Below, one piece after another: positions 53,548-62,398 of a DNA stretch of 64,000 nt. Position 1 is the first letter of the stretch; each line of letters starts with the position of its first letter. Made by a program: the position numbers and the translations under genes. The notes below the pieces were generated by a model. It was not told the origin of the DNA. It did no database searches and saw only the letters and a list, made by a program, of their open reading frames with translations. This DNA comes from Gimesia chilikensis (GTDB lineage Bacteria; Planctomycetota; Planctomycetia; Planctomycetales; Planctomycetaceae): contig NZ_VTSR01000007.1 of the NCBI RefSeq assembly GCF_008329715.1, positions 372,001-436,000 of the forward strand. Reading direction: 5' to 3'.

Positions 53548-54918
53548 ATGAACGTGCTCAACCTGCTCCGCTATCTGCTTCCGTTATTTCTGGTTCTGAT
53601 TTCTGGAAACCATTCTCTTCAGGCTGAAAAGAGCCAGGCACGTCCCAATGTGCTGGTGATCCTGGTAGACGATCTGGGATATGGCGATCTCAGCAGCTAT
53701 GGTGCTACAGATCTCAAATCCCCTCACATCGATGCGTTGCTGAAACGGGGCATGAAATTCAATAATTTCTACGCCAACTGTCCGGTCTGCTCCCCTACCC
53801 GGGCAGCATTGCTCACGGGGCGCTACCAGGACATGGTGGGGGTGCCCGGCGTCATCCGAACCCATCCGCAAAACAGCTGGGGTTATCTCGTCCCCTCGGC
53901 AGTTACCCTGGCTGATGTATTTCAAGAGGCCGGTTATCACACAGGGATTGTGGGTAAATGGCACCTGGGGCTGGAAACGCCCAATGTCCCGAATCAACGT
54001 GGCTTTGATTTCTTTCGCGGTTTCCTGGGTGACATGATGGACGATTATTACCACCATCGACGTCACGATGTCAATTACATGCGATTCAACGATAAGCAGG
54101 TGGATCCGGAAGGGCACGCGACAGATCTGTTTACAGAATGGACCTGCGATTTCCTCAAACAACAGGCACAAACGGAGCAGCCCTTCTTTCTCTATCTGGC
54201 TTATAACGCCCCGCATACTCCCATCCAACCGCCGGCTGACTGGCTCGAGAAAGTCCAACAGCGCGAAGCTGGTATTGACCCAGCCCGGGCTAAGCTGGTG
54301 GCGCTGATCGAGCATCTGGATGCGGGTATCGGCGAGGTGGTGCAAACCCTGGATGAAACCGGATTAAGCGAGAATACCCTGGTCATCTTCAGTTCCGACA
54401 ATGGTGGCCAGTTAAGTGTAGGAGCAAATAACGGCGATCTGCGTGATGGTAAACAGAGCATGTATGAAGGGGGGCTGAAAGTTCCCACGGGCGTTGTCTG
54501 GAAAGGTCACATCTCACCGAATACGGAATCCGATTTCATGGCGATGTCGATGGATCTGTTTCCCACCGTCTGTGAAGCCGCAGGCATCAAAGTCCCTGCA
54601 GGCCTGGACTCGGTCAGCATTCTGCCGACACTGGAAGGTAAGACACAGGCCCCATTGCGAAAGCACTGGTTCTTCCGTCGACGTGAAGGGGGCAACCGTT
54701 ACGGTGGAAAAACCATCGAAGCCGTTCGCAGTGGTGACTGGAAACTGCTGCAGAACAGTCCCTTCGCTCCGCTGGAACTTTACAATCTGAAAGCAGATCC
54801 TCTGGAGAAAGAGAATCTGGCAGAAAAGAACCGCAAGAAGTTCAATGAGCTTTCCACACTCTTACGTGCAGAAATTCAGCGATACGGCAGTGTTCCCTGG
54901 CAGAAACCTCTCAAGTAA
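53548..54918 (+). CDS. Secreted arylsulfatase
   Basis: The start at 53548 opens with a signal peptide (MNVLNLLRYLLPLFLVLISG, cut near QAEKS); the longer frame from 53392 is out of keeping with it. The 456-residue enzyme has metal-binding Asp41 and Asp42 in LVDDLGYGD. NCPVCSPTRAALLTG carries the formylglycine cysteine (Cys81) in C-x-P-x-R form, so a maturase (FGE) is needed. GKWHLGLE and SDNGGQLSVGANNGDLRDGK are later sulfatase blocks. It would remove sulfate from esters such as algal polysaccharides. Planctomycetes commonly carry many such genes. The substrate cannot be named. Confidence 0.92.
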   Translation: MNVLNLLRYLLPLFLVLISGNHSLQAEKSQARPNVLVILVDDLGYGDLSSYGATDLKSPHIDALLKRGMKFNNFYANCPVCSPTRAALLTGRYQDMVGVPGVIRTHPQNSWGYLVPSAVTLADVFQEAGYHTGIVGKWHLGLETPNVPNQRGFDFFRGFLGDMMDDYYHHRRHDVNYMRFNDKQVDPEGHATDLFTEWTCDFLKQQAQTEQPFFLYLAYNAPHTPIQPPADWLEKVQQREAGIDPARAKLVALIEHLDAGIGEVVQTLDETGLSENTLVIFSSDNGGQLSVGANNGDLRDGKQSMYEGGLKVPTGVVWKGHISPNTESDFMAMSMDLFPTVCEAAGIKVPAGLDSVSILPTLEGKTQAPLRKHWFFRRREGGNRYGGKTIEAVRSGDWKLLQNSPFAPLELYNLKADPLEKENLAEKNRKKFNELSTLLRAEIQRYGSVPWQKPLK

Positions 54919-54929
54919 GTCGGACGATC

Positions 54930-55451
54930 TTATTTATAGACCGTCGCGCCACCCAGATTGGATTTGAGATCATCGATGGTCTGGGGCTTAATCACGGTTC
55001 CGTAGAGGAAGATTTTCTTCAACTTGGGAAAACGGGTGAGTTTGCTGACTTCAGCATCGCTCACGCGTGTGTAAGACAGTTCCAGTGATTTCAGACGGGG
55101 GAGATCCTGAATCAATACCAGCCCCTTGTCCGTGAGATTGGTGCCATGCAAGTTCAATGTTTCCAGGTAGGGCAGATCTGACAGTTTCTGCAAGTCGATA
55201 TTTTTCAACTTGGCATTTGTCAGATCGATTTCCCGAACGGCAAAACCGGATTCGGGGATATCGGCGGCTGTCTCAATGGGGAGATCACTATGGACTGGTA
55301 CCACTTTCCCTCCCAGTTTCAGTACAAATTCTGTGGCTGCTTTGCTGTTGGAATCGCTTTTATTTCCACAGCCGGTGACGAGCAGGATTGTCAGACTGAA
55401 TGCCAGTCCCCACACTAATTTGCTCGTGAATGTTTCTTGTGACCATTTCAT
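54930..55451 (-). CDS. Leucine-rich-repeat lipoprotein
   Basis: The 173-residue product has a lipoprotein signal (VWGLAFSLTILLVTGCGN; lipid Cys about 28). Four leucine-rich repeats follow from about residue 65 to 165: VREIDLTNAKLKNIDLQKL, LETLNLHGTNLTDKGLVLI, LKSLELSYTRVSDAEVSKL and LKKIFLYGTVIKPQTIDDL. The repeat layout fits bacterial LRRs of the 'L-x-x-L-x-L-x-x-T' type common in planctomycetes. It is likely a periplasmic or surface protein-binding module. It converges with the sulfatase gene (12 bases apart). Confidence 0.8.
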   Translation of the reverse strand: MKWSQETFTSKLVWGLAFSLTILLVTGCGNKSDSNSKAATEFVLKLGGKVVPVHSDLPIETAADIPESGFAVREIDLTNAKLKNIDLQKLSDLPYLETLNLHGTNLTDKGLVLIQDLPRLKSLELSYTRVSDAEVSKLTRFPKLKKIFLYGTVIKPQTIDDLKSNLGGATVYK

Positions 55452-55627
55452 GGCGTATTTCCGTTTTCGGCTAAGATGTGGTTTCTGTCAAAAAATTCTA
55501 GAGAATTCTTTTCCGGCCCATCTATAATGTATCATAAGACCGTGCATCATAATCGGTTGTAACCGATCTGTGAAGCTGGTCAGAGAAAACTCTCGACATC
55601 CCCTGACTCGAAAAGTGACCTATCAGA

Positions 55628-56161
55628 ATGACATCTTCTTCCCCTGAACTGCTGGCGGATGAGATCCACCCCGCCTCGTTGGATCAGGATCTCTTATTGA
55701 AAGATTGCCAGATTCAAAATGTGCGACGCTCCGGTCCGGGTGGCCAGCATCGCAACAAGGTTGAAACTGGAGTAGTAATCAAGCATGTGCCCACGGGCAT
55801 CACCGCCGAAGCTTCAGAGAAGCGGCAACAGGGGCGGAACCGCTCGGTTGCCCTCTTTCGACTTCGCATCAATCTGGCGATTGATTGCCGGTTAAAGCAC
55901 TTTGGAGAGGCTCCCTCCAAACTCTGGCAACGCCGGATTCTTAATGGGACTGTGAAAGTCAATTCCGAACATGATGAGTTCCCGGCTTTGCTGGCAGAGT
56001 CTCTCGATGTTTTGACGCACTTCCAGTTTGATCCCAGGGAAGCCAGTCAGTTTCTGGGGTGCACCTCTTCACAATTAATCAAGTTTCTAAAGAAGGAACC
56101 CCGGGCATTTGCCTGGTTGAATTCAAAACGTCAGGCTGCCGGAATGCATGCCTTAAAATAG
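55628..56161 (+). CDS. GGQ-containing peptide-chain release factor-like protein
   Basis: The 177-residue protein contains SGPGGQHRNKVETGVVIKHV with GGQ at residues 38-40, the motif that triggers peptidyl-tRNA hydrolysis. It has the RF-1 domain (about 20-115) but none of the codon-reading domain of RF1/RF2. This is similar to ArfB/YaeJ and ICT1, which rescue stalled ribosomes. ArfB has a basic C-terminal tail that enters the mRNA channel. Here the last 45 residues are mixed (FLGCTSSQLIKFLKKEPRAF), only moderately basic, so direct ArfB function is uncertain. The DUF58 gene lies 154 bases downstream on the same strand. Confidence 0.8.
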   Translation: MTSSSPELLADEIHPASLDQDLLLKDCQIQNVRRSGPGGQHRNKVETGVVIKHVPTGITAEASEKRQQGRNRSVALFRLRINLAIDCRLKHFGEAPSKLWQRRILNGTVKVNSEHDEFPALLAESLDVLTHFQFDPREASQFLGCTSSQLIKFLKKEPRAFAWLNSKRQAAGMHALK

Positions 56162-56315
56162 AGACGCGACCATCGATACATTTTGAGAACGCTTAGAGTG
56201 CCCGGCTTCACTTGCATAGAACTTTGAATTCTGGCTGATAGAATGGAGACTGTTCCCGGATTCACCAGGACACGGCATCAAGACAAACCGACCCCCAGAT
56301 AGCAACTGGCATTTT

Positions 56316-57728
56316 ATGAAGCATTTTTTCCACCATGTATGGCAAAAACGGTCGCAAGTGGGGCCCTGGCTGTTTTTGATGCTACTCGCGGGCATCATCT
56401 TCAAATACACCTATGATGCTCCCCTGACCCTGGGGCAGTTCCACCATAATCTGCCTCTGCTGCTCCGCGTGGTCGCGGTAGCCCTCAGTCTGTGGAGCAT
56501 CTACCAGATCCTGATGGTCTTTTTTCCAGGTCTGCAGAAATATCAGATCAAACGGATCGGACGCAACCGGGTCTCCCTGCCCCGGGACGGGATCGTCTAT
56601 CTGTTGATGATGACCGTCCTGTTTGTGGGCTCCGTGCTCTCCCGGGAAAATATGCTGATGCTGGTCTTCGCCATGATGACCGGACCATTCGTCTTGAACG
56701 GCTGGATTACATACAGCATGCTCAAACAGATTCAGCTGAAACGCTTGATTCCCCAGCGAGTCATGGTTGGGGAAACTTTCACCGCCGAAATCATACTGGA
56801 AAACAATAAAAAAGTACTCGCTGCACATCTGATGGAAGTGACTGACGAAGTCATCAATGGAGATGATCAGTTAAGCCCGTCGGTTGTATTTCGCAGAGTC
56901 GGTCCTCGGCAGCAGGTATCTGCGCATTATTCTGCCAAACTCATGCGTCGGGGAGTCTATGAATTTGGTCCCCTGCAGGTATCCACGCGCTATCCCCTGG
57001 GACTCGTCAAGCGGGGGGCGGTTTTTTCCGAATTCAGTGAATTGATAGTTCATCCGCAGATTGGTCGTCTGAGTTCACAATGGGCGGACGATTTTTTCTC
57101 GATTGCGGAAGTCGCTCAGCAGAGCCGCAGTCGCAAAGGCGTGTTTGATGACGAATTCAATCATATCCGTGAATATCGAACCGGCGACAGCCAGCGTGCG
57201 ATTCACTGGAGGAGTTCCGCACGCCTGGGTGAGTTGATGGTTCAGGAATACCACCAGAACCGCAATTACGACCTGATTATCGGCCTCGATCTATGGTTGC
57301 CCGCCTATCCGAGTGAGCAGCAGTCCGAACGCATGGAGTGGGCGATCAGTTTCATAGGCACCTTATGCCGCGAACATTTACGCTATAGCCGCGACACGAA
57401 ACTGACTCTGGTATCGCAAGGGAAAACCCTGGAAACGCTGGAAGTCGGCATCGGATCACAAGGGCTGGAATACCTGCTGGACTTTCTGGCGACGGTGCAA
57501 CCGGGAAAATCGACCGTCAAGAAAGAGTTTCCCAGACTGGTGGCTGAAGCCAGCACACCTCGCTCCCGTACCGTGCTGATTACAACACGCAGTGAACAGG
57601 ACGTCCCCAAACGGGAACGTCTGCAGACCTGCTTTGAAGAGCCGGGTAACGAGCTCAGTGGTCAATGGAGACTGCTCGAGGCTGACCCCGAGATTCTTTC
57701 CCGCTGGTTGATTTTGGAAAACAGTTAA
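56316..57728 (+). CDS. DUF58 domain membrane protein
   Basis: The 470-residue protein has four or five hydrophobic segments in the first 150 residues. A beta-rich part (AEIILENNKKVLAAHL) follows, then the DUF58 signature FNHIREYRTGDSQRAIHWRSSARLGELMVQEYHQN. The C-terminus is a von Willebrand A-like fold. Such proteins are usually found with a MoxR ATPase and a TgpA-type transglutaminase. The transglutaminase gene starts 54 bases downstream, but no MoxR gene is in the window. The pair is thought to work in the cell envelope, but the exact role is unknown. Confidence 0.87.
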   Translation: MKHFFHHVWQKRSQVGPWLFLMLLAGIIFKYTYDAPLTLGQFHHNLPLLLRVVAVALSLWSIYQILMVFFPGLQKYQIKRIGRNRVSLPRDGIVYLLMMTVLFVGSVLSRENMLMLVFAMMTGPFVLNGWITYSMLKQIQLKRLIPQRVMVGETFTAEIILENNKKVLAAHLMEVTDEVINGDDQLSPSVVFRRVGPRQQVSAHYSAKLMRRGVYEFGPLQVSTRYPLGLVKRGAVFSEFSELIVHPQIGRLSSQWADDFFSIAEVAQQSRSRKGVFDDEFNHIREYRTGDSQRAIHWRSSARLGELMVQEYHQNRNYDLIIGLDLWLPAYPSEQQSERMEWAISFIGTLCREHLRYSRDTKLTLVSQGKTLETLEVGIGSQGLEYLLDFLATVQPGKSTVKKEFPRLVAEASTPRSRTVLITTRSEQDVPKRERLQTCFEEPGNELSGQWRLLEADPEILSRWLILENS

Positions 57729-57782
57729 CGAATTGATTGGTTGAAATAACGTTCCACCATTTCAGATAGAGAAGAATTACTG

Positions 57783-60101
57783 GTGAATTTAACTCTCATT
57801 TTTCAGATCAGTGTCTACTGCCTCATCGCGTTGTCCAGCTTCATGTTCATGCTGGCCGAAGGGGGCCTGTTTCCTCAGCTGTTCACAATTCCTCTTGGGT
57901 TAATCACCCTGTTTTTTACCGATCGCTGGAACAAATTCAGCATGAGTCCGCTCTGGGCGAACATTCTGGGGCTCCTGGCGTTTCTTTTGGTGTGTGGCGA
58001 ATTCTTTTCTGATATCGAAGGCCGCCTGCTGGCGGGGGCGCATTTCCTGGTCTACCTGACCTGGATCATCCTGCTGCAGAAAAAAGGGGACACTCAGTAC
58101 TGGTGGCTGTTTGCGCTGGGATTTCTGCAGATCGCCGTCGGGGCGGTGTTGACCGAATCCGGTTACTATGGAATTCTGCTGGTTGTCTATCTGTTTCTCG
58201 CTTTCTGGACGCTCACCGTCTTCTCGATTTATCGCACTGATAAAACCTTTTCCAGTCAGCAGGCACCGACTCCCCTGCCGCGTACCGCGGTCGCTACGAG
58301 TACGACCTCCCCGTTTCACCGGCAGAGTCACGTACAGGACGGCATTCAGTCAGACCAGACACGTAAATGGATCACGGCAGAATTTATCTGGTCGTCCATA
58401 GGCTGCTCCATCAGTGCACTGATCATTTCCATGTGTTTCTTCCTGTTGATTCCGCGACTGTGGGTCAATCGTTCCTTCTTTAACAATGAGACTCTCGAAG
58501 CCGAAAAGCGTCCCCTGGTGGGATTTGCTGAGAAAGTACAGCTCGGTGAAATGGGAGAAATCCTGGAAAGCTCTGAGCGGGTACTGGAACTGACGGTTTA
58601 CGACAACCAGACCGAGGAGCCGATTCCCGTTATGGAATTCGTCAGAATTCTGGGTATGGACGAGCCGCTGTTTCGCGGTGCGGTTCTTTCGACCTACGAC
58701 AACGGCAGCTGGAGTCGGCTGCGCCGTCACTCCAACTGGCGGTTACTGAATTCGCAGGAACTGGAAATCAAAGACCTTTACCGGCAGGAAATGGTAATGG
58801 AGTCGATCGGGACCAATGTTCTGTTCGTACTGCAACCGATCGTGGGCATGGACATGCTCAGTAAAACCGAAAATACATTGAATCTTGATACGCTGGAGAT
58901 CCGTCAGACCCACCCCCCTGAGGTGGATGGGAACACCAAATACAATGTCTTTACCGCCAAGGATCTGGATCAGAATATCCTGATGAATCAGCTCGATAAT
59001 GAAGAAGTCTACCTGGACTTGCCCCGCAAAGATTTAAGGCGGCTGATTCAGTACACAAAGAAGTTGATCGCCGACCATCCCGAGTTGAAGACGAATCTGG
59101 CTAAGGCAAAGTTTCTGGAATCCCATTTACGCGATTCCGGTGAATTCAGCTATACGCTCAACATGTCGATTGTGGATCCGGAAATCGATCCCGTGGAAGA
59201 CTTCCTGTTTAATCGTAAATCAGGACATTGTGAGTATTATGCATCCTCCCTGGCACTGATGTTACGGGCGATTGATATTCCCACGCGAGTAATCAGTGGT
59301 TTCAAAGGGGGGGATTCCAGTTATCTTTCGAACCAGTTTGAGGTTCAACAGCGTTACGCCCATTCGTGGGTTGAAGCGTTTCTGGACGGCAAATGGATCA
59401 CAATGGACGCCACTCCCAGCCTGGAACGGGCAGAGATGGTTGCCCAGAGCGCGCCCTCTTTGGGAAGCTGGAAAGGCATGTCGAAGTTCTTCAGCCAGTT
59501 TTGGTCTGATTATGTGATTGGAGTCTCTTTTCAACGGCAGAAAGCGACCTTCTACGACCCCCTGCTTCGGGCTGGTAAGAAAATCGGAAACCGTCTGCTC
59601 GATATTCGGACGACGACCGTCAGTATGTTTCAGTCCGTTAAGAAGTTCCTCTCCTCCCCCCGTCGCTGGTTCAGCTGGGAAGGTGCGGCTGCTGTCTTCA
59701 TTATTGCCGGCCTGTTCTTTGCGCTGAAATGGTTCTGCCAGGTTATGATTCGTCTGATCCGTAAATTACTGGCCAGGAACCAGGACGAGGAAAGTAAAAT
59801 GCGCTCTGCCCAGATTGCATTTTACGAACGGTTCCAGAAACTGCTGGCCAGCAAAGGCTTGATCCGTAAACAGACAGAGACTCAGCAGGAATTCTCTCAT
59901 CACGTGAAAGTAGACCTGAAGCAGGAACTGACTCAGGCGCAACTCAGCGAATATCCGGAAGAAATATCCCGACTTTATTACCAGGTCCGCTACGGAAATC
60001 ATCCCCTGGAGCCGGAGCAGTCAGCGGAGATCGACCAGAAGCTGACGACACTCGAATCTGCATTGCTGGAACAGAAAGAGGGTTCCACCGTTGCAAAGTA
60101 G
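57783..60101 (+). CDS. Transglutaminase-like membrane protein (TgpA type)
   Basis: The 772-residue protein begins with about six membrane helices (DUF3488-like, to about residue 230). A periplasmic transglutaminase-core domain follows. Cys483 (SGHCEYYASSLALMLR), His527 (QRYAHSWVEAFLDG) and Asp542 (WITMDATPS) are all present, so the catalytic triad is complete. Another membrane helix lies at about 678-695, then a cytoplasmic DUF4129-type tail with FYERFQKLLASKG. It should cleave or form amide bonds on an envelope substrate. It follows the DUF58 gene by 54 bases, so the two are one operon. It converges with the permease gene, 25 bases apart. Confidence 0.88.
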   Translation: MNLTLIFQISVYCLIALSSFMFMLAEGGLFPQLFTIPLGLITLFFTDRWNKFSMSPLWANILGLLAFLLVCGEFFSDIEGRLLAGAHFLVYLTWIILLQKKGDTQYWWLFALGFLQIAVGAVLTESGYYGILLVVYLFLAFWTLTVFSIYRTDKTFSSQQAPTPLPRTAVATSTTSPFHRQSHVQDGIQSDQTRKWITAEFIWSSIGCSISALIISMCFFLLIPRLWVNRSFFNNETLEAEKRPLVGFAEKVQLGEMGEILESSERVLELTVYDNQTEEPIPVMEFVRILGMDEPLFRGAVLSTYDNGSWSRLRRHSNWRLLNSQELEIKDLYRQEMVMESIGTNVLFVLQPIVGMDMLSKTENTLNLDTLEIRQTHPPEVDGNTKYNVFTAKDLDQNILMNQLDNEEVYLDLPRKDLRRLIQYTKKLIADHPELKTNLAKAKFLESHLRDSGEFSYTLNMSIVDPEIDPVEDFLFNRKSGHCEYYASSLALMLRAIDIPTRVISGFKGGDSSYLSNQFEVQQRYAHSWVEAFLDGKWITMDATPSLERAEMVAQSAPSLGSWKGMSKFFSQFWSDYVIGVSFQRQKATFYDPLLRAGKKIGNRLLDIRTTTVSMFQSVKKFLSSPRRWFSWEGAAAVFIIAGLFFALKWFCQVMIRLIRKLLARNQDEESKMRSAQIAFYERFQKLLASKGLIRKQTETQQEFSHHVKVDLKQELTQAQLSEYPEEISRLYYQVRYGNHPLEPEQSAEIDQKLTTLESALLEQKEGSTVAK

Positions 60102-60126
60102 AGTGGTCCCGACGATTCTCTCAGGT

Positions 60127-61236
60127 TCAGGCATCCCGCAGTCGGGGATCTGAAGCTTCCTGCAATCCTTCGCCGATCAGGTTATATGCCAGCACGGCCA
60201 TAAAGATCGCCATCCCCGGGAAGAAGATTAACCACCACATCTGCAGGTTCTGCCGCCCCATATTCAGCAGTGTTCCCCAGCTGGGATTTGGGGGAGGTGC
60301 TCCGAAGCCCAGGAAGCTCAATCCGCTTTCAATCAGAATGGCGGCGGCAATTCCAAAGGTGATGGGAACCAGAACCGGTGCCAGCGAGTTGGGCAGAATG
60401 TAGCGAAAGATGATGCGAAACTGTCCAACCCCGGTTGTCTTCGCTGCCAGAACGAAATCGCTTTCTCGCAGCTTCATGAATTCAGCGCGTGCCAGACGGG
60501 CGATACCAGTCCAGCCAGTACAGCCGATGATCGCCATCATATGCCAGATAGTGGGCGCATCGATGATAGCAATGATCGCCAGAATCAGAATTAATGTCGG
60601 AATGCACATCACAACCTCGATGACCCGGCTGAGCACCATGTCGAGGCCTTTGCCATAAAAACCAGCCAGTGCGCCGACAATGATTCCAATGACTCCCGCA
60701 ATGCCCATCGAGACGAAACCCACGGACAAGGCGATCGTGGTTCCGTGGACCATCTGCGCGAAGACATCCACCCCCCGTTGGTCGGTACCAAACCAGTTAC
60801 GCAAACTGGGTTTCCCGTTGTCCTGGGTGGGATTTCCCGGCATTCCCTTCCATTCGTCGTCATACACGCGGCGATAAGGATCCTGATAGACCAGTGGCCA
60901 GATCGCCCAGCTGTCGGGATCTTTCGCTTTCAGGTTTTCTGGGTAGCGGTTGCGAAAGCGGTCTTTGTAGAAGATCGGGTTTTCCCATTCGCGGCGGAAG
61001 TAGCCCATCGCGGGAAAGTAAATGTGACCTTTGTATTTACAGATGATCGGTTTGGTCCCGGCAATCGCAGGAGCAAAGACCGCTACCATGCAGAGAAAGC
61101 CGATGTAGATCAGAGCGATCATCGCCATTTTGCGATGTTTGAAACGCTGCCAGGTCTCAGCCCAGAAACTGGGTGACTTTTTGACCTTCTTCGGTGCAGT
61201 GACATTATTCTGGTCAGTGTCAGATTTCTGTTGCAT
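60127..61236 (-). CDS. Peptide ABC transporter permease (OppC/YejE type)
   Basis: The 369-residue permease has a first membrane helix near residues 36-55. A large periplasmic insert (about 58-160) follows, starting GTKPIICKYKGHIYFPAMGY. This insert resembles that of E. coli YejE and is not found in ordinary OppC/DppC. The inner-membrane domain has GFVSMGIAGVIGIIVGALAG and the EAA loop ADFVLAAKTTGVGQFRIIFRYILPN (partial), where the ATPase docks. LGFGAPPPNPSWGTLLN is the usual end block. It is the last gene of the minus-strand cluster; no ATP-binding gene follows. Confidence 0.87.
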   Translation of the reverse strand: MQQKSDTDQNNVTAPKKVKKSPSFWAETWQRFKHRKMAMIALIYIGFLCMVAVFAPAIAGTKPIICKYKGHIYFPAMGYFRREWENPIFYKDRFRNRYPENLKAKDPDSWAIWPLVYQDPYRRVYDDEWKGMPGNPTQDNGKPSLRNWFGTDQRGVDVFAQMVHGTTIALSVGFVSMGIAGVIGIIVGALAGFYGKGLDMVLSRVIEVVMCIPTLILILAIIAIIDAPTIWHMMAIIGCTGWTGIARLARAEFMKLRESDFVLAAKTTGVGQFRIIFRYILPNSLAPVLVPITFGIAAAILIESGLSFLGFGAPPPNPSWGTLLNMGRQNLQMWWLIFFPGMAIFMAVLAYNLIGEGLQEASDPRLRDA

Positions 61237-61301
61237 GATGAGTAATGACTTTAAGAGAAATCAGTTTCAGATATAAACCATGGTTGAGTACAGAAGCCGC
61301 A

Positions 61302-62288
61302 TCAGTGATCAGAGATTTTGACCCGGGGGTCAGCCATCGCGTAGAAGATGTCGGCCATAAGTTGTCCTGCCAGAGTCAGGATCGCAAACATCAGTGTCAA
61401 ACCCATGATCGTCGGGTAATCCCGTTCCAGAATGGATTCAAAATAAAGCTGTCCCATGCCGGGCCAGCTGAAGATCCGCTCGATAATCACTGAGCCTCCC
61501 AGCAGCGAGGGAAGTGTCAGTCCAATGAGAGTCACCAGCGGAATAAATGTATTGCGGAAAGCATGTCTGACGAGAACATTCACGGGCCCCAGCCCCTTGG
61601 CGCGAGCCGTGCGGATGTAATCCTGTCTCAACACTTCGTGCATATTCGCCCGAATGAACCGGCTGTAATACGCGAGACTGCCATAGGTGTAGCAGATAAT
61701 CGGCATGAGGGCGTGCAGGAAAATATCCCAGACCTGCTGGATCGTCGACATCGAGCTGTAGTTATCGCTCTTCATGCCATACAGAGGCAGCCAACCCAGT
61801 TTATTGGCCAGATAGATCTGCAGAAACAGAGCCGCTACGAAACTGGGGAACGAATACAGCATATACAGAATCGTGCCGATGGTTCGTTCGTCGAGATGAC
61901 CCTGACGCGCCGAGGAATACAGGCCCATTGGAATGGCCAGCAGATAGGTTAACAGCAGTGAGCTCACCGAGAGAATCAGTGTCGGTCCGATTCGTTCGCT
62001 GATCAGACGGGTGACCGGTTGCTTGCGGGAAATGGAGCGCCCCAGATCAAGACGGCAGACATTACTCACCCACAAAACATACGCCTGAGGCCAGGGTTTA
62101 TCCAGCCCGTAGGCTTTTTCCATTCGTTCACGGTCTGCCTCACTCAATTCCTTGCCGGGGTCGATCATCGCCATGGCATTGGAGAGAGGCGTTCCCGGCA
62201 TGTTACGAATCAGGCCGAAGATGATAAACGTAATCAGCGTGAGTGTGACTAACCCGATGAGGAGCCTTCGCACGAGGTAACTGAACAT
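61302..62288 (-). CDS. Peptide ABC transporter permease (OppB/YejB type)
   Basis: The 328-residue permease has about six membrane helices. LVRRLLIGLVTLTLITFIIF and LIRNMPGTPL are the OppB/DppB start. LRQDYIRTARAKGLGPVNVLV and HAFRNTFIPLVTLIGL form the EAA loop. It should pair with the downstream permease to form the channel for an oligopeptide or related solute. The solute-binding protein gene is upstream at 62399 onward and the second permease gene 65 bases downstream, so the three are likely one operon. Confidence 0.9.
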   Translation of the reverse strand: MFSYLVRRLLIGLVTLTLITFIIFGLIRNMPGTPLSNAMAMIDPGKELSEADRERMEKAYGLDKPWPQAYVLWVSNVCRLDLGRSISRKQPVTRLISERIGPTLILSVSSLLLTYLLAIPMGLYSSARQGHLDERTIGTILYMLYSFPSFVAALFLQIYLANKLGWLPLYGMKSDNYSSMSTIQQVWDIFLHALMPIICYTYGSLAYYSRFIRANMHEVLRQDYIRTARAKGLGPVNVLVRHAFRNTFIPLVTLIGLTLPSLLGGSVIIERIFSWPGMGQLYFESILERDYPTIMGLTLMFAILTLAGQLMADIFYAMADPRVKISDH

Positions 62289-62398
62289 GCTATTGAATCA
62301 ATCCATTATCAGAATCAACAAAAACAGTAGCATTCGTCCGCCACAGGCTGAGCAGACTCTCAGCCTGTGATGAATCGAATCAGAGCAGCGTACGATGA

